The position numbers were made by a program, and so were the translations under genes. A DNA stretch of 26,805 bases from an uncultured bacterium (GTDB taxonomy: Bacteria > Verrucomicrobiota > Kiritimatiellia > CAIKKV01), in NCBI GenBank assembly GCA_903828035.1, contig CAIKKV010000301.1, forward strand, positions 1 to 26,805. The letters are read 5' to 3'. The notes beneath the pieces are model-generated. The model did no database searches. It was given only the letters and a program-made list of their open reading frames with translations, and had not been told where the DNA came from. Shown here in pieces: positions 15,784 to 23,871 of this stretch (its first letter is position 1; each line of letters opens with the position of its first letter).

Positions 15784-16869
15784 CTACGCCTTCAGGCCGA
15801 ACATGCGCTCTTTCAGGTCCAGGTAGAACAGGTAGTCCGCCGGCTTGACGTTGGGCGGGCAGCGGTGATCGCAGAACGGGATGTACCCGCCGCGCTCCAC
15901 CAGCGGCACCAGGGTGTCCATGTACTTCCGGATCGCCGCGGGGCCCTTCGCCAGCTCGATCTTGTCGAACCCGCCCATGATCCGGAGATCCTTGCCGTAC
16001 TCGTTCAGCAGCTCGGCGGGATGCGCGCAGCCGTTGACCTCGAACGGAAACAGGCAGTTGACCCCGCCTTCCATCATGTACGGCAGGATCGGGCGCACGT
16101 CGCCGTCGCAATCGATCCACCACAGCTTGATGCCGGCCGCTTTCAGCTTTTTCGAAATCCGCTTGTAGCGCGGCATGACCACGTTCTTGAAAAAATCCAC
16201 CGAGACGATCGGGCCGTTCTTGAAGCAGATATCCTCCCAGCCGGACGCGTAATCGAACGCGAAGTGCGGCAGCAGCCGGTCGAGGGCGTCCTCCACCAGC
16301 ACGCAGCAGGTCTCCACCATGTCTTCCACCATCTCGGGGTAATCGTAGCACGCGTAGGCCAGCCCCTCGAACGTCAGCATGTCCCGGATCCGGCCGATCA
16401 TGGAGCCGCACGAGATGCCCAGCGGATAGTCGCGCGTCTCGGGGTGCGCCCGCTTCAGCGCCTCGACGTCGGGCACGCGGGCGGGGTCGTCCCGGCGGAA
16501 CCGCTCCGCCTTGCAGCGCCTCCAGTCCTCCGGCGTGACGATGGCCGCCTTGATGTAGTGGGGGATGGTGTCATGCCCGTCGAGCGGGACCTCGGCCAGA
16601 AGCCCGTCCCCGTTCTGGAAAATCCGGGTGGTTCCCGTCTCCGAAATGACCTTGTGCTCGAAGGCGGGGTTCATCCAGACCTTCGCCCCGACGCCGTGCG
16701 TCCGGTCGAAGTTGAAGAACCGGTCCGCCTCCCCGTTGCTGGTGATCCCGTTCTTCACGAACAGGTCCCACTCCGTGAAGTTCTCCTCCCAGTAGCCGAA
16801 CTCCATGTTGAAACAGCGGTCGAACGGCTGGTAGTGCATCTGGGCGTTATACCGCTCGCGGTCGGTCAT
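15784..16869 (-). CDS. UroD-like / methyltransferase-type TIM-barrel protein (copy 1)
   Basis: The 361-residue protein belongs to the uroporphyrinogen decarboxylase superfamily, which also contains the corrinoid methyltransferases MtaA and MtbA. The start MTDRERY, the central DYASGWEDICFKNGP and IDCDGDVRP blocks, and the end GGYIPFCDHRCPP (about 327-339) are typical of divergent members that are not true HemE. A His flanked by two Cys near the C-terminus (Cys333, His335, Cys337) could bind metal. No other heme gene lies nearby, so a role in methyl transfer or an unknown decarboxylation is more likely than heme synthesis. AAGGGG lies four bases before the ATG at 16869. It lies 47 bases downstream of the second phosphofructokinase gene and may end that operon. 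Substrate unknown. Confidence 0.82.
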   Translation of the reverse strand: MTDRERYNAQMHYQPFDRCFNMEFGYWEENFTEWDLFVKNGITSNGEADRFFNFDRTHGVGAKVWMNPAFEHKVISETGTTRIFQNGDGLLAEVPLDGHDTIPHYIKAAIVTPEDWRRCKAERFRRDDPARVPDVEALKRAHPETRDYPLGISCGSMIGRIRDMLTFEGLAYACYDYPEMVEDMVETCCVLVEDALDRLLPHFAFDYASGWEDICFKNGPIVSVDFFKNVVMPRYKRISKKLKAAGIKLWWIDCDGDVRPILPYMMEGGVNCLFPFEVNGCAHPAELLNEYGKDLRIMGGFDKIELAKGPAAIRKYMDTLVPLVERGGYIPFCDHRCPPNVKPADYLFYLDLKERMFGLKA

Positions 16870-16916
16870 CGTCCCCTTCCACTTGGGACGGCATGGCACA
16901 ATGTCCTTCTTCCCTC

Positions 16917-18137
16917 TCACTTCACGCTCCCCCGCTTGCGGACCGGCACGGCCTTCAAAACGCCTGTTTTCGGAAGGGGCCCCGCGAGCGGCCGCGCATA
17001 CGCCAGGAAGGCGGGGGTCACATCGCTGCCCGAGGGCGCAATAAACGCGTCCGGCATGTGCCGGGTTTCCCGGGCCACGGCCGCCAGCGGCATGCGCTCG
17101 AAGCGGACGCCGTAGGCCTTCCCCGGGCGCCGGCGGATCACCACGGTGCCGGCCGGCTCGGCCGACAGCGCCAGCCGCACGGCCTGCACGCCGGCCTGGC
17201 GCGCCTCGCGGGCGTCCACGGGCGAGGCCAGCCCCGGGAACGAGCGCTGGAGATAGCCGAAGGTATCGGCCCGCACGCGCGTGATGGCCGGCTTGCGGGC
17301 CTTCAGCTCGGCGGACAGCAGGTCGCCCAGCGCGCCCGTGCCGCTCAACTGCGCGTTGCCGTGCGAATCGACCTCTTTTGAAAACTTCGCCGCGATCGGC
17401 GCGCCCGATTCGTCCACGATGCCCTCCGAAACGGCGACCACGCAATAGCCCAGCCGCCCGTACACGGCCTCCACCTCGTCGGCAAAGCGCTCGAACGAAA
17501 ACGGGCGCTCGGGCAGGTAGATCAGGTGCGGCCCGTCGTCCGGACGCGTCCGGGCCAGGGCCGTGGCGGCCGTCAGGAAGCCGGCGTTGCGCCCCATGAC
17601 GATGTCGATCTTGACGCCCGGCATGGCCCGGCAGTCCAGCGTGTCGCCCATCACCGCGCAGGCCACGAAGCGGGCGGCGCTGCCAAACCCCGGCGTGTGG
17701 TCGTTTTCCCGGAGGTCGTTGTCGATCGTCTTGGGAATATGGTAGCAGGCCAGCTCGTACCCGACCCGCTTGGCGTTCTCGTCGATCAGGTGGGCGGATT
17801 CGGCCGAGTCGTTGCCGCCGATGTAGAAAAAGAAGCGGATGTCGTATTTCTTCAGGATCTCGAAGACGCGGACGCACTCCTCGGGCGTCGGCTTCTTCCG
17901 CGCCGAGCCGAGCGCTGCGGCCGGCGTGGCGGCAACCGCCTCAAGCGCCGCCCGGGATTCGCGCCGCAGATCGACAAACGCCTCCTCCAGGATGCCCTTC
18001 ATGCCGTGGCGGGCGCCGTAGATGCCGCCGATCGCCTTGTGCCGCTTCGCCTCCAGCACGGCGCCCACGAGGCTCTGGTTGATCACCACGGTGGGCCCGC
18101 CGCTCTGCCCGATCAGCATGTTGCCTTGAAGAGCCAT
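16917..18137 (-). CDS. 6-phosphofructokinase, PPi-dependent type (copy 2 of the tandem pair)
   Basis: The 406-residue protein is a PfkA-superfamily enzyme that phosphorylates fructose-6-phosphate, reversibly when pyrophosphate is the donor. The donor-deciding positions read Asp110 (IGGNDS) and Lys136 (PKTIDND). In ATP enzymes these are Gly, and Asp/Lys is the established mark of PPi use. The catalytic Asp is Asp139 (TIDND), and MGRNAGFLTAA is the substrate-binding block. Unlike most relatives, the residue before Asp110 is Asn rather than Asp (GGNDS instead of GGDDS), as in one known subgroup. SD AGGAGG lies five bases before the ATG at 18137 and overlaps the stop codon of the upstream phosphofructokinase gene. 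The two genes are nine bases apart and co-transcribed. Length (about 400) fits the short PPi-PFK clade. Confidence 0.92.
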   Translation of the reverse strand: MALQGNMLIGQSGGPTVVINQSLVGAVLEAKRHKAIGGIYGARHGMKGILEEAFVDLRRESRAALEAVAATPAAALGSARKKPTPEECVRVFEILKKYDIRFFFYIGGNDSAESAHLIDENAKRVGYELACYHIPKTIDNDLRENDHTPGFGSAARFVACAVMGDTLDCRAMPGVKIDIVMGRNAGFLTAATALARTRPDDGPHLIYLPERPFSFERFADEVEAVYGRLGYCVVAVSEGIVDESGAPIAAKFSKEVDSHGNAQLSGTGALGDLLSAELKARKPAITRVRADTFGYLQRSFPGLASPVDAREARQAGVQAVRLALSAEPAGTVVIRRRPGKAYGVRFERMPLAAVARETRHMPDAFIAPSGSDVTPAFLAYARPLAGPLPKTGVLKAVPVRKRGSVK

Positions 18138-18146
18138 GACCGCCTC

Positions 18147-19376
18147 CTAGTGTTTCACGTCCACCTTCGCGCCCTTGGGCTGGCCGATGGCCTGGAGCAG
18201 CTCGTTGAACCACAGCAGGTCCGCGTTGAAGGGCTTTCCGCCCTTGATGCGCGGGAACTCGATGGCGCGCAGCTGGTCGCCCTTGTCCTCGTCCTCGCCC
18301 ACCACGCCGCCCTTGCCCTGGAGGGCACAGGCGACCGCCTTGTTGGCGCAGCGCCGGATAAGCTTGCGGTCCTCGGCGTTGGGCGCGGCCGCGCGGCCAT
18401 AGTAGCCGCTCTTCTGCACCAGGGTCTTCTCGGCGCCCAGCATCTCGCCAAACTGCTTGCCGAACCAGGCGCCCACGTTCACCTTGTCGAGCTTGGCGTG
18501 CCCGAACGCATCGCGGGGAACCTCTTCGCCGCGCCCCTCCATCTCCTTGATGATGACCTCGAGGCAGGCGCCTTCCGAAACGAAAATATTGACGCAGTCG
18601 TTCTGGTCCATGACCTTGCGCAGGCGGGCCGCCTCGCCGGCCAGGTCCATCGCGAGCTCCGGCACGTACACGGCGTGCACCTCCCGCTGGCCGCGGCCCA
18701 AGCCGAGATCCGGGAAAAAGGTCATCTCGTCCAGCAGCCGGCGGTAGGCGGCGGTGGTGGCGGCCGTCAGCCAGCCGCAGTTGCGCCCCATGACCTCGTG
18801 CACGATCAGCATGCGCGGATTGGCGCTGTGCTCGGCCGCCACGTTGGCGAAGAACCGGGCGCCTTCCTCGGCCGCGGTCCAGGCGCCCAGGCTCTGGCGG
18901 ATCGGATAAACATCGTTGTCGACCGTCTTGGGCAGGCCCACCACGGTCAGCTTGTACTGGTGCCGGGCCAGGAAGGCGGCCAGCTCGGCGGCCGCCGTAT
19001 TGGTGTCGTCGCCGCCAATGGTGTGCAGCACATCCACCCCGTCGCGCGTCAGCTGGTCGGCGGCCACCTGCTGGGGATCCTGGCCTTCCTTCACGAGGCC
19101 GCGCTTGAGGCAGTCCTTGAGGTTGGTCAGCTTCACGCGGCTGTTGCCCAGCGCGCTGCCGCCGAACTCGGCCAATTTCAGGGCGTTCTGGCGGACTTCA
19201 GGGGTGATTTTGCGGCTCTCCCCCTTGAGAAGGCCCATATAGCCGTTCACATAGCCGATGATTTCCACTTCGGGCGCCACCTTGGTGTAGCGGTCGATCA
19301 GGTACCCGATCGCCGAGCTCAAACAGGGGGCCAGTCCGCCGGCCGTCAAAATCCCGACTTTTTTGATAGAAGCCAT
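18147..19376 (-). CDS. Pyrophosphate--fructose-6-phosphate 1-phosphotransferase (copy 1 of the tandem pair)
   Basis: The 409-residue protein is a second, clearly different PfkA-superfamily enzyme. It has GGDD (121-124) with Asp124 at the donor-selecting position, Lys150 in LPKTVDND, catalytic Asp153 and MGRNCGWLTAAT, all marks of PPi dependence. Its C-terminal part (SGYYGRAAAPNAEDRKLI and a GKGGVVG stretch) is absent from its neighbour, so the pair are not recent duplicates. I choose the ATG at 19374-19376: the purine-rich SD AGGAAAGG touches the upstream ATG (19380-19382) but is six bases from this one. It has a good promoter at 19412-19439 and is the first gene of the phosphofructokinase operon. 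The reversible reaction lets the cell run glycolysis or gluconeogenesis at the F6P/FBP step with PPi. Confidence 0.93.
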   Translation of the reverse strand: MASIKKVGILTAGGLAPCLSSAIGYLIDRYTKVAPEVEIIGYVNGYMGLLKGESRKITPEVRQNALKLAEFGGSALGNSRVKLTNLKDCLKRGLVKEGQDPQQVAADQLTRDGVDVLHTIGGDDTNTAAAELAAFLARHQYKLTVVGLPKTVDNDVYPIRQSLGAWTAAEEGARFFANVAAEHSANPRMLIVHEVMGRNCGWLTAATTAAYRRLLDEMTFFPDLGLGRGQREVHAVYVPELAMDLAGEAARLRKVMDQNDCVNIFVSEGACLEVIIKEMEGRGEEVPRDAFGHAKLDKVNVGAWFGKQFGEMLGAEKTLVQKSGYYGRAAAPNAEDRKLIRRCANKAVACALQGKGGVVGEDEDKGDQLRAIEFPRIKGGKPFNADLLWFNELLQAIGQPKGAKVDVKH

Positions 19377-19411
19377 ATTCATCCTTTCCTGGGCACTTGA
19401 AATACGCCGTT

Positions 19412-19439
19412 ATTCTAGACGAACACGGCAGGGACTCAA
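19412..19439 (-). promoter_or_regulatory. Sigma-70-type promoter of the phosphofructokinase operon
   Basis: On the minus strand TTGAGT (19439-19434) is followed after 16 bases by TAGAAT (19417-19412), matching 4/6 and 5/6 of the consensus. The predicted start near 19405 leaves a leader of about 29 bases with the AGGAAAGG SD. The remaining gap up to 19551 contains only a 5-bp GC stem (19517-19529) that is too weak to call a terminator for the upstream UroD-like gene. Confidence 0.6.
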
Positions 19440-19551
19440 GCATAAGTCTTCCCCCGCGCCCGTTTGCCGGAAGCGCTCCCGCGGCGCTCCCCGCACCCGC
19501 CCCGATGGCGAAACCGGGCCCGCCGGGCCACACCACGAAAAGAGCGCCTGC

Positions 19552-20625
19552 CTATCGCCGCGCCAGCTCGGACGACAGGTCCAGATACCGCTTCACCGCA
19601 TCCCCCGGAACATTATAGGGGATGTGGTTGCCGATGCACATCATGTAGCCGCCGGACATGCGGCCCGTCTCCGCCATCGATTCCACCATGGCCCGGATCT
19701 CGGCCGGATTATTCCGCATCAGCACGCGATTGTCGCCCTCGCCCGCGATGAAACAGTTCTCATGCTTCCGCGCCATCGCCTTGTAGTTCGTATACGGCTC
19801 GCTGATGATTCCGCGCGCGCCGCAGGCCATGACGTCGTCCGCGAAGGCGTCCACGCAACCGTCCACCATGAAGATCACCTCTTTGCCGGCCTTCTTGAGG
19901 CCGTCCCAGAACTCCTCGTAGCGCGGAAAAATCTGCCGGCGCATCCAGGCCGGGCTGCACACCGGCCCGCCGGTCAGGCAAATGTCGTCGTGACAGATCA
20001 CGAAGTTCACCGGCAAACGCGCAAACGCGCGGAACACGCGGCGATTGATCTCCGCGAACTCCTCCATGATCCGGTCGAACTCCGGCTCCAGGCTCATCTC
20101 CAGAAAGTTCTCATACCCGAACGTCAGCATCGGCCACATGAACATCGTGTTATAGAAGGAAACAGCCGCCGAGGACCCGGCCGGAGCCTGGCCGCCCCAC
20201 TCCGCCGGATACTGCTTGCGGTACCGCTGGTAGATGATCTCCTCGCTGCCGAAATCGCCATCCTCCACGACGTGCCAGTGGCTGAAATCCCGCTGGGCCA
20301 GCGGGCTGAACCGCAACATCGCCTCGCGGGAGACGAACCGGCGGCCGGCATCCTCCTGCTGCCAATGATCCCGGTGGGAGTCGCCCCAGCGGCCTTTGCT
20401 CTTGTCCACCTGGTCGTCGGGCCTGATCTTGGACTCGTCTGTCTCGGGCACGCCGAGCCGCAGCTGGGGATACAACGCCCGCATCCGCTGCCGGCAGAGC
20501 CGGGGGTGCTGGTAATAGTCGATCCCGGTGAGCTCCGTCTCCGCGTCGGGATTCGACCAGTGCTCCCAGTGCACGATCTGTTTCGGCCCGCAGCCCATGT
20601 AGCTGTCGTAAATGACATCGCTCAT
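19552..20625 (-). CDS. UroD-like / methyltransferase-type TIM-barrel protein (copy 2)
   Basis: The 357-residue protein is another divergent member of the uroporphyrinogen decarboxylase superfamily and is not closely similar to copy 1. The N-terminus contains IVHWEHWSNPD (17-27). CHDDICLTGGP (211-221) resembles the HDD-containing strand common in the MtaA-like and uncharacterised branches. FMVDGCVD, GIISEPYTNY and the end GGYMMCIGNHIPYNVP are characteristic of a subgroup common in PVC and gut anaerobes. These are thought to act on corrinoid or C1 substrates or on unknown carboxylates; none of this is shown by the sequence. The SD is probably GGTGA five bases before the ATG at 20625. It lies upstream of the phosphofructokinase promoter and is divergent from the sugar operon, so it may be regulated with either. 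Confidence 0.82.
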   Translation of the reverse strand: MSDVIYDSYMGCGPKQIVHWEHWSNPDAETELTGIDYYQHPRLCRQRMRALYPQLRLGVPETDESKIRPDDQVDKSKGRWGDSHRDHWQQEDAGRRFVSREAMLRFSPLAQRDFSHWHVVEDGDFGSEEIIYQRYRKQYPAEWGGQAPAGSSAAVSFYNTMFMWPMLTFGYENFLEMSLEPEFDRIMEEFAEINRRVFRAFARLPVNFVICHDDICLTGGPVCSPAWMRRQIFPRYEEFWDGLKKAGKEVIFMVDGCVDAFADDVMACGARGIISEPYTNYKAMARKHENCFIAGEGDNRVLMRNNPAEIRAMVESMAETGRMSGGYMMCIGNHIPYNVPGDAVKRYLDLSSELARR

Positions 20626-20796
20626 CGTCGTCACCCGCCTCTTTTCCTTCAATCCCGTCCCGCCATGAGCGGCCCCCCATCCCCTGGGCACGTTTCCGGT
20701 TAAATTATGCTATCCGTTTCCGTACGTCCACCTCCATTCCATGATGCCGGAAAAAAGCCGCTGACAGAAGCGCTTGAAAATGAAATGATGCAGCGC
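20626..20796. other. Divergent intergenic region, UroD-like gene / sugar-kinase operon
   Basis: About 170 bases. On the minus strand CATAAT (around 20702-20707) follows TGGACG with a 15-base spacer, a weak promoter candidate for the UroD-like gene. On the plus strand TATGCT (20706-20711) is a possible -10 with no -35. The kinase reading frame is open from 20707, but the N-terminal stretch before 20785 does not look like kinase sequence. No operator palindrome was found. Confidence 0.35.
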
Positions 20797-22308
20797 ATGG
20801 CTTACCTACTCGCCCTGGATGTCGGCACCACCGCGCTCAAAGGAGCCCTGTTCGATACGGACGGGCGGGCCCTCGCCGTTTGCTCCCGCGAATACGACCT
20901 CCTCAAGCCTGCGCCCGATCTCGTCGAGCTCGACCCCGAAACCTACTGGACCGCCGCCCGGGAGGTCATCGGCTCCCTCCTCCGCGACGGCGCCATTCCC
21001 CCCGGCCAGATCGCGGCCGTGGGCGTGACCAGCCAGGGCGAAACCCTGATCGCCCTCGACAAGGCCGGCCGGCCGCTCCGGAACGCCATCGTCTGGCTCG
21101 ACAACCGCTCCCGCGAAGAAGCCGCGGAGCTCGGCCGCCTCTTCCGCATCGACGAGGTCTACCGCATCACCGGCCAGCAGGAAATGGCCCCCACCTGGAC
21201 CGCCACCCGCCTCCTCTGGCTGAAAAAACACGAGCCCTCCCTCTTCGCCCGCACCGCGAAGTTCCTGCTCCCCGCGGACTACCTCCTCCACAAGCTCACC
21301 GGCCGATACGCCACCGATCCCGCCCTCAACCCCTCCACCCTCTATTTCGACCTCGTCCGCCGGACCTGGTGGCCGGAGATGCTCAGCGCCCTCGGGATCA
21401 CCCCCGCCCAGCTGCCCGAGCTGCTGGCCCCCGGCGAGCCCGCCGGCCCCCTCTCTGATTCCGCCGCCTCGGAAACGGGCCTCCCGGCCGGCATCCCGGT
21501 CTCCGGCGCGCCCATCGACCAGATCGCGGGCACGATCGGCGCCGGCAACCTCGAGCCCGGCATCGTCACAGAAACCACCGGCGCGGCCCTGGCCCTCTGC
21601 GCCACCCTCGAGAAGCCCCTCTATGATCCCCTGAAACGCGTCGGGCTTTACTGCCACGCCCGGCCCGACCGCTACGCGCTGCTCCCCTGGGTCCCCACCG
21701 CCGGCATGGCCTTCCGGTGGTTGCGCGATGAACTGGGCGCCGGCGCCTCCTACGAAATGCTGACCGCGGAAGCCGCCGCCGTACCGCCCGGCTCGGAGGG
21801 GCTCACGCTCCTGCCCCACTTCTGCGGGGCCGGCACTCCCCAGATGAATCCGAACGCCCGAGGGGTCCTGTGGGGCCTGACGCTCGGCCACCGCCGGGGC
21901 CATATCGTCCGCGCCTTTCTCGAATCCGTGGCCTTCATGCTGAAGGAGAATCTCGAGATGCTGGAGAGGCTGGGCACGCCCCTCACGGAAATCCGCTCCC
22001 TGGGCGGCGGCGCCAAAAGCCCGCTCTGGCTCCAAATCAAGGCGGATGTCTGCCGGAAGGACATCCTGACCATGGAATGCGAGGAAACCACCAGCCTCGG
22101 CACCGCCATGCTGGCCGGCGTCAACGCCGGCCTTTTCCGGAACCTGGAAGAGGCCCGCGACCGGATGGTCCGCATCCGGGCGCGCCTCGCGCCGGCCGCC
22201 GGCACGCGGGAGGCCTATGCGGCCGCTTATCAGGCCTATTGCGCCTTGAACACCAACACAAGCACCCTGTTCGCCGAACCCGCCCGCAAAGGAGCCTCCC
22301 TCCCATGA
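20797..22308 (+). CDS. FGGY-family sugar kinase (xylulokinase-like)
   Basis: The 503-residue protein is an FGGY carbohydrate kinase that phosphorylates a ketose or polyol with ATP in the cytoplasm. Landmarks are the phosphate-1 loop LDVGTTALKG (7-16), TSQGETLIALD (78-88), the catalytic-base region GAPIDQIAGTIGAG with Asp241, ETTGAALALC, and the FGGY signature region around LGGGAKSPLWLQIKADV. The segment usually reading SGQMHG in xylulokinases is TSQGET here, a subgroup whose substrate I cannot assign. The ATG at 20797 gives the canonical N-terminus; ATGs at 20785 and 20788 are equally possible, and none has a good SD. It is the first gene of the operon, and its stop overlaps the next start as ATGA. 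With the isomerase and HAD genes it forms a typical aldose-to-ketose-phosphate route. Confidence 0.9.
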   Translation: MAYLLALDVGTTALKGALFDTDGRALAVCSREYDLLKPAPDLVELDPETYWTAAREVIGSLLRDGAIPPGQIAAVGVTSQGETLIALDKAGRPLRNAIVWLDNRSREEAAELGRLFRIDEVYRITGQQEMAPTWTATRLLWLKKHEPSLFARTAKFLLPADYLLHKLTGRYATDPALNPSTLYFDLVRRTWWPEMLSALGITPAQLPELLAPGEPAGPLSDSAASETGLPAGIPVSGAPIDQIAGTIGAGNLEPGIVTETTGAALALCATLEKPLYDPLKRVGLYCHARPDRYALLPWVPTAGMAFRWLRDELGAGASYEMLTAEAAAVPPGSEGLTLLPHFCGAGTPQMNPNARGVLWGLTLGHRRGHIVRAFLESVAFMLKENLEMLERLGTPLTEIRSLGGGAKSPLWLQIKADVCRKDILTMECEETTSLGTAMLAGVNAGLFRNLEEARDRMVRIRARLAPAAGTREAYAAAYQAYCALNTNTSTLFAEPARKGASLP

Positions 22309-23771
22309 ACAAGCCGCCCCTCTTGATCGGCTGGTCGTCGAAGGACATCACGCCGAAAGAGCGCCTTTCGCTCTCGGGCCAGTACTATGACCGCTTCTCC
22401 CGGGGCGTCCACTCCCCCCTCAGCGTCACCGCCTGGGCCGTGGAGTCGGCCGGCGGGCGCACGCCGGGCGCCCAGGCCATCCTGGTTTCCACGGACCTGC
22501 TGTTCCTCTCCGCCGCCTACCAGGAAAAAGTGCGGGAGCGCGTGCGGAAGCTTGCGCCCGACTTCGACGCACGAACGCTCGTGCTGAACGCCACGCACAC
22601 GCATGCCGCCCCGGCGCCGGAGCCGTCCTTCCTGCCGTGGCTCCCCGCCTCGGGCGAGGCCGGGGACCGCTACCAGGCCTTCGTGCTGAAGCAAATCGCC
22701 GCCGCCGCGGTCGCCGCCTGGAAGGCCCGCCGGCCCGGCGGCATCAGCACGGCCCTCGGCCACGCCGCCATCGGCCACTGCCGCCGGCCGATTTACGCCG
22801 ACGGGACCGCCATGATGTATGGCCGGACCGACCAGCCGGACTTCCTCGGGCTCGAAGGCTCGGAGGATCACGGCGTGGACCTGCTCTACTGCTGGGATGC
22901 CGCCAGAAAGCTGACCGGCGTGGTCGTGAATGTCGCCTGCCCGGCCCAGATCATGGAAGCCCAATACAAGATCTCCTCCGATTACTTCGGCGTTGTCCGC
23001 AAACAGCTGGCCCGGCGGCTGGGGCAAAAGGTGTTCGTCCTGGCGCAGATCAGCGCGGCCGGCGACCAGTCCCCGCGCGACCTGACCCGGAACGGCCGCG
23101 AGGGCTTCGATTTCTGGAACGAAAGCGGCGTGCTCGAAAAGGGGCGCCTGGTGACGGAGTGCGTGCTGGAGGCGCTGCCGGCCGCGCGCAAAAAAATCCG
23201 GGAAGCAGTTCCTTTTTCGCATACAGTCCTGGACCTCGCGCTGCCGCTGCGCCCGGTGACGCCCCGCGAAGTGGCGGCGGCCCGCCGGGGGCTGGCCCGG
23301 CTCAGGGCCACGGAGCCGAAGGACAGCGGCTCCGCCCAGTCGGCCTTCGCCCTGTTCCTGGCCGACATGAAACGCCGCGAAGCGAAGGGCGGACCCGGGC
23401 CGTATGACGACAAGTCGATGAAGTTCGTCCTCATGCGGAATCACGAAGGCGTCATCAACCTGCACGAGGCGCGGCAGCGCGACCCGCACTTTGCGATGGA
23501 GCTCCACGTGCTGCGGCTGGGTGACACGGTGTTTGCCACCAATCCGTTCGAACTGTTCCTCGATTACGGGCAGCGGATCAAAGCGCGAAGCCCCGCGGCG
23601 CAGACGTTCGTGGTTCAGCTGGCGGGCGGCCGCGGCGGCTACCTGCCCTCGGAGCGCGCGGTGCAAGGCGGCGGCTACGGCGCCCTGCCGGTGAACGGCA
23701 TGGTGGGGCCGGAAGGCGGCCGGGCGCTGGTGGAAGCCACGCTTCACGAAATTGGGAACTTGTGGAAATAG
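22305..23771 (+). CDS. Neutral/alkaline ceramidase-fold hydrolase, cytoplasmic variant
   Basis: The 488-residue protein matches the N-terminal domain of neutral/alkaline ceramidases. NATHTH (95-100) carries the zinc-site His98 and His100, and GDQSP (253-257) carries the nucleophile-like Ser256. NPFEL and GGYLPSE near the C-terminus supply the expected acidic and Tyr ligands. The second zinc-binding His, normally in an HP or HATS context after a beta strand, is missing: the region reads VVNVACPAQ (207-215). There is no signal peptide, whereas ceramidases are secreted, and it sits in a sugar-catabolic operon, so lipid hydrolysis is unlikely. A distinct hydrolase or deacylase branch acting on a sugar derivative fits better (inference). 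Translation is coupled to the kinase by ATGA, with GGAG ten bases upstream. Confidence 0.8.
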   Translation: MNKPPLLIGWSSKDITPKERLSLSGQYYDRFSRGVHSPLSVTAWAVESAGGRTPGAQAILVSTDLLFLSAAYQEKVRERVRKLAPDFDARTLVLNATHTHAAPAPEPSFLPWLPASGEAGDRYQAFVLKQIAAAAVAAWKARRPGGISTALGHAAIGHCRRPIYADGTAMMYGRTDQPDFLGLEGSEDHGVDLLYCWDAARKLTGVVVNVACPAQIMEAQYKISSDYFGVVRKQLARRLGQKVFVLAQISAAGDQSPRDLTRNGREGFDFWNESGVLEKGRLVTECVLEALPAARKKIREAVPFSHTVLDLALPLRPVTPREVAAARRGLARLRATEPKDSGSAQSAFALFLADMKRREAKGGPGPYDDKSMKFVLMRNHEGVINLHEARQRDPHFAMELHVLRLGDTVFATNPFELFLDYGQRIKARSPAAQTFVVQLAGGRGGYLPSERAVQGGGYGALPVNGMVGPEGGRALVEATLHEIGNLWK

Positions 23772-23827
23772 AAGAAGAACCACGCCGTATCCGGCGCGGC
23801 TACAGGAAGAATAAAGCATCCGGGTAG

Positions 23828-23847
23828 CCGCCGCTGATAAGCGGTGG
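23828..23847 (+). other. RNA stem-loop inside the sugar operon
   Basis: CCGCCGCT (23828-23835) pairs with AGCGGTGG (23840-23847) around a GATA loop, eight pairs with one G-U. It lies in the 100-base gap between the ceramidase-fold and isomerase genes, 24 bases before the isomerase ATG. It is followed by an A-run, not a T-run, so it is not an intrinsic terminator. It may stabilise or process the mRNA between the two halves of the operon. Confidence 0.4.
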
Positions 23848-23871
23848 GCAGGCGAAAAAAAGGGAAACACC

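Noticed and set aside
17526..19400. A 624-codon plus-strand frame opposite the phosphofructokinases
   Set aside because: Antisense shadow of two canonical enzymes, with the same low-complexity composition as other shadows.
22305..23771. A sphingolipid catabolic role for the ceramidase-fold gene
   Set aside because: No signal peptide, altered metal site and a sugar operon context; no other lipid genes nearby.
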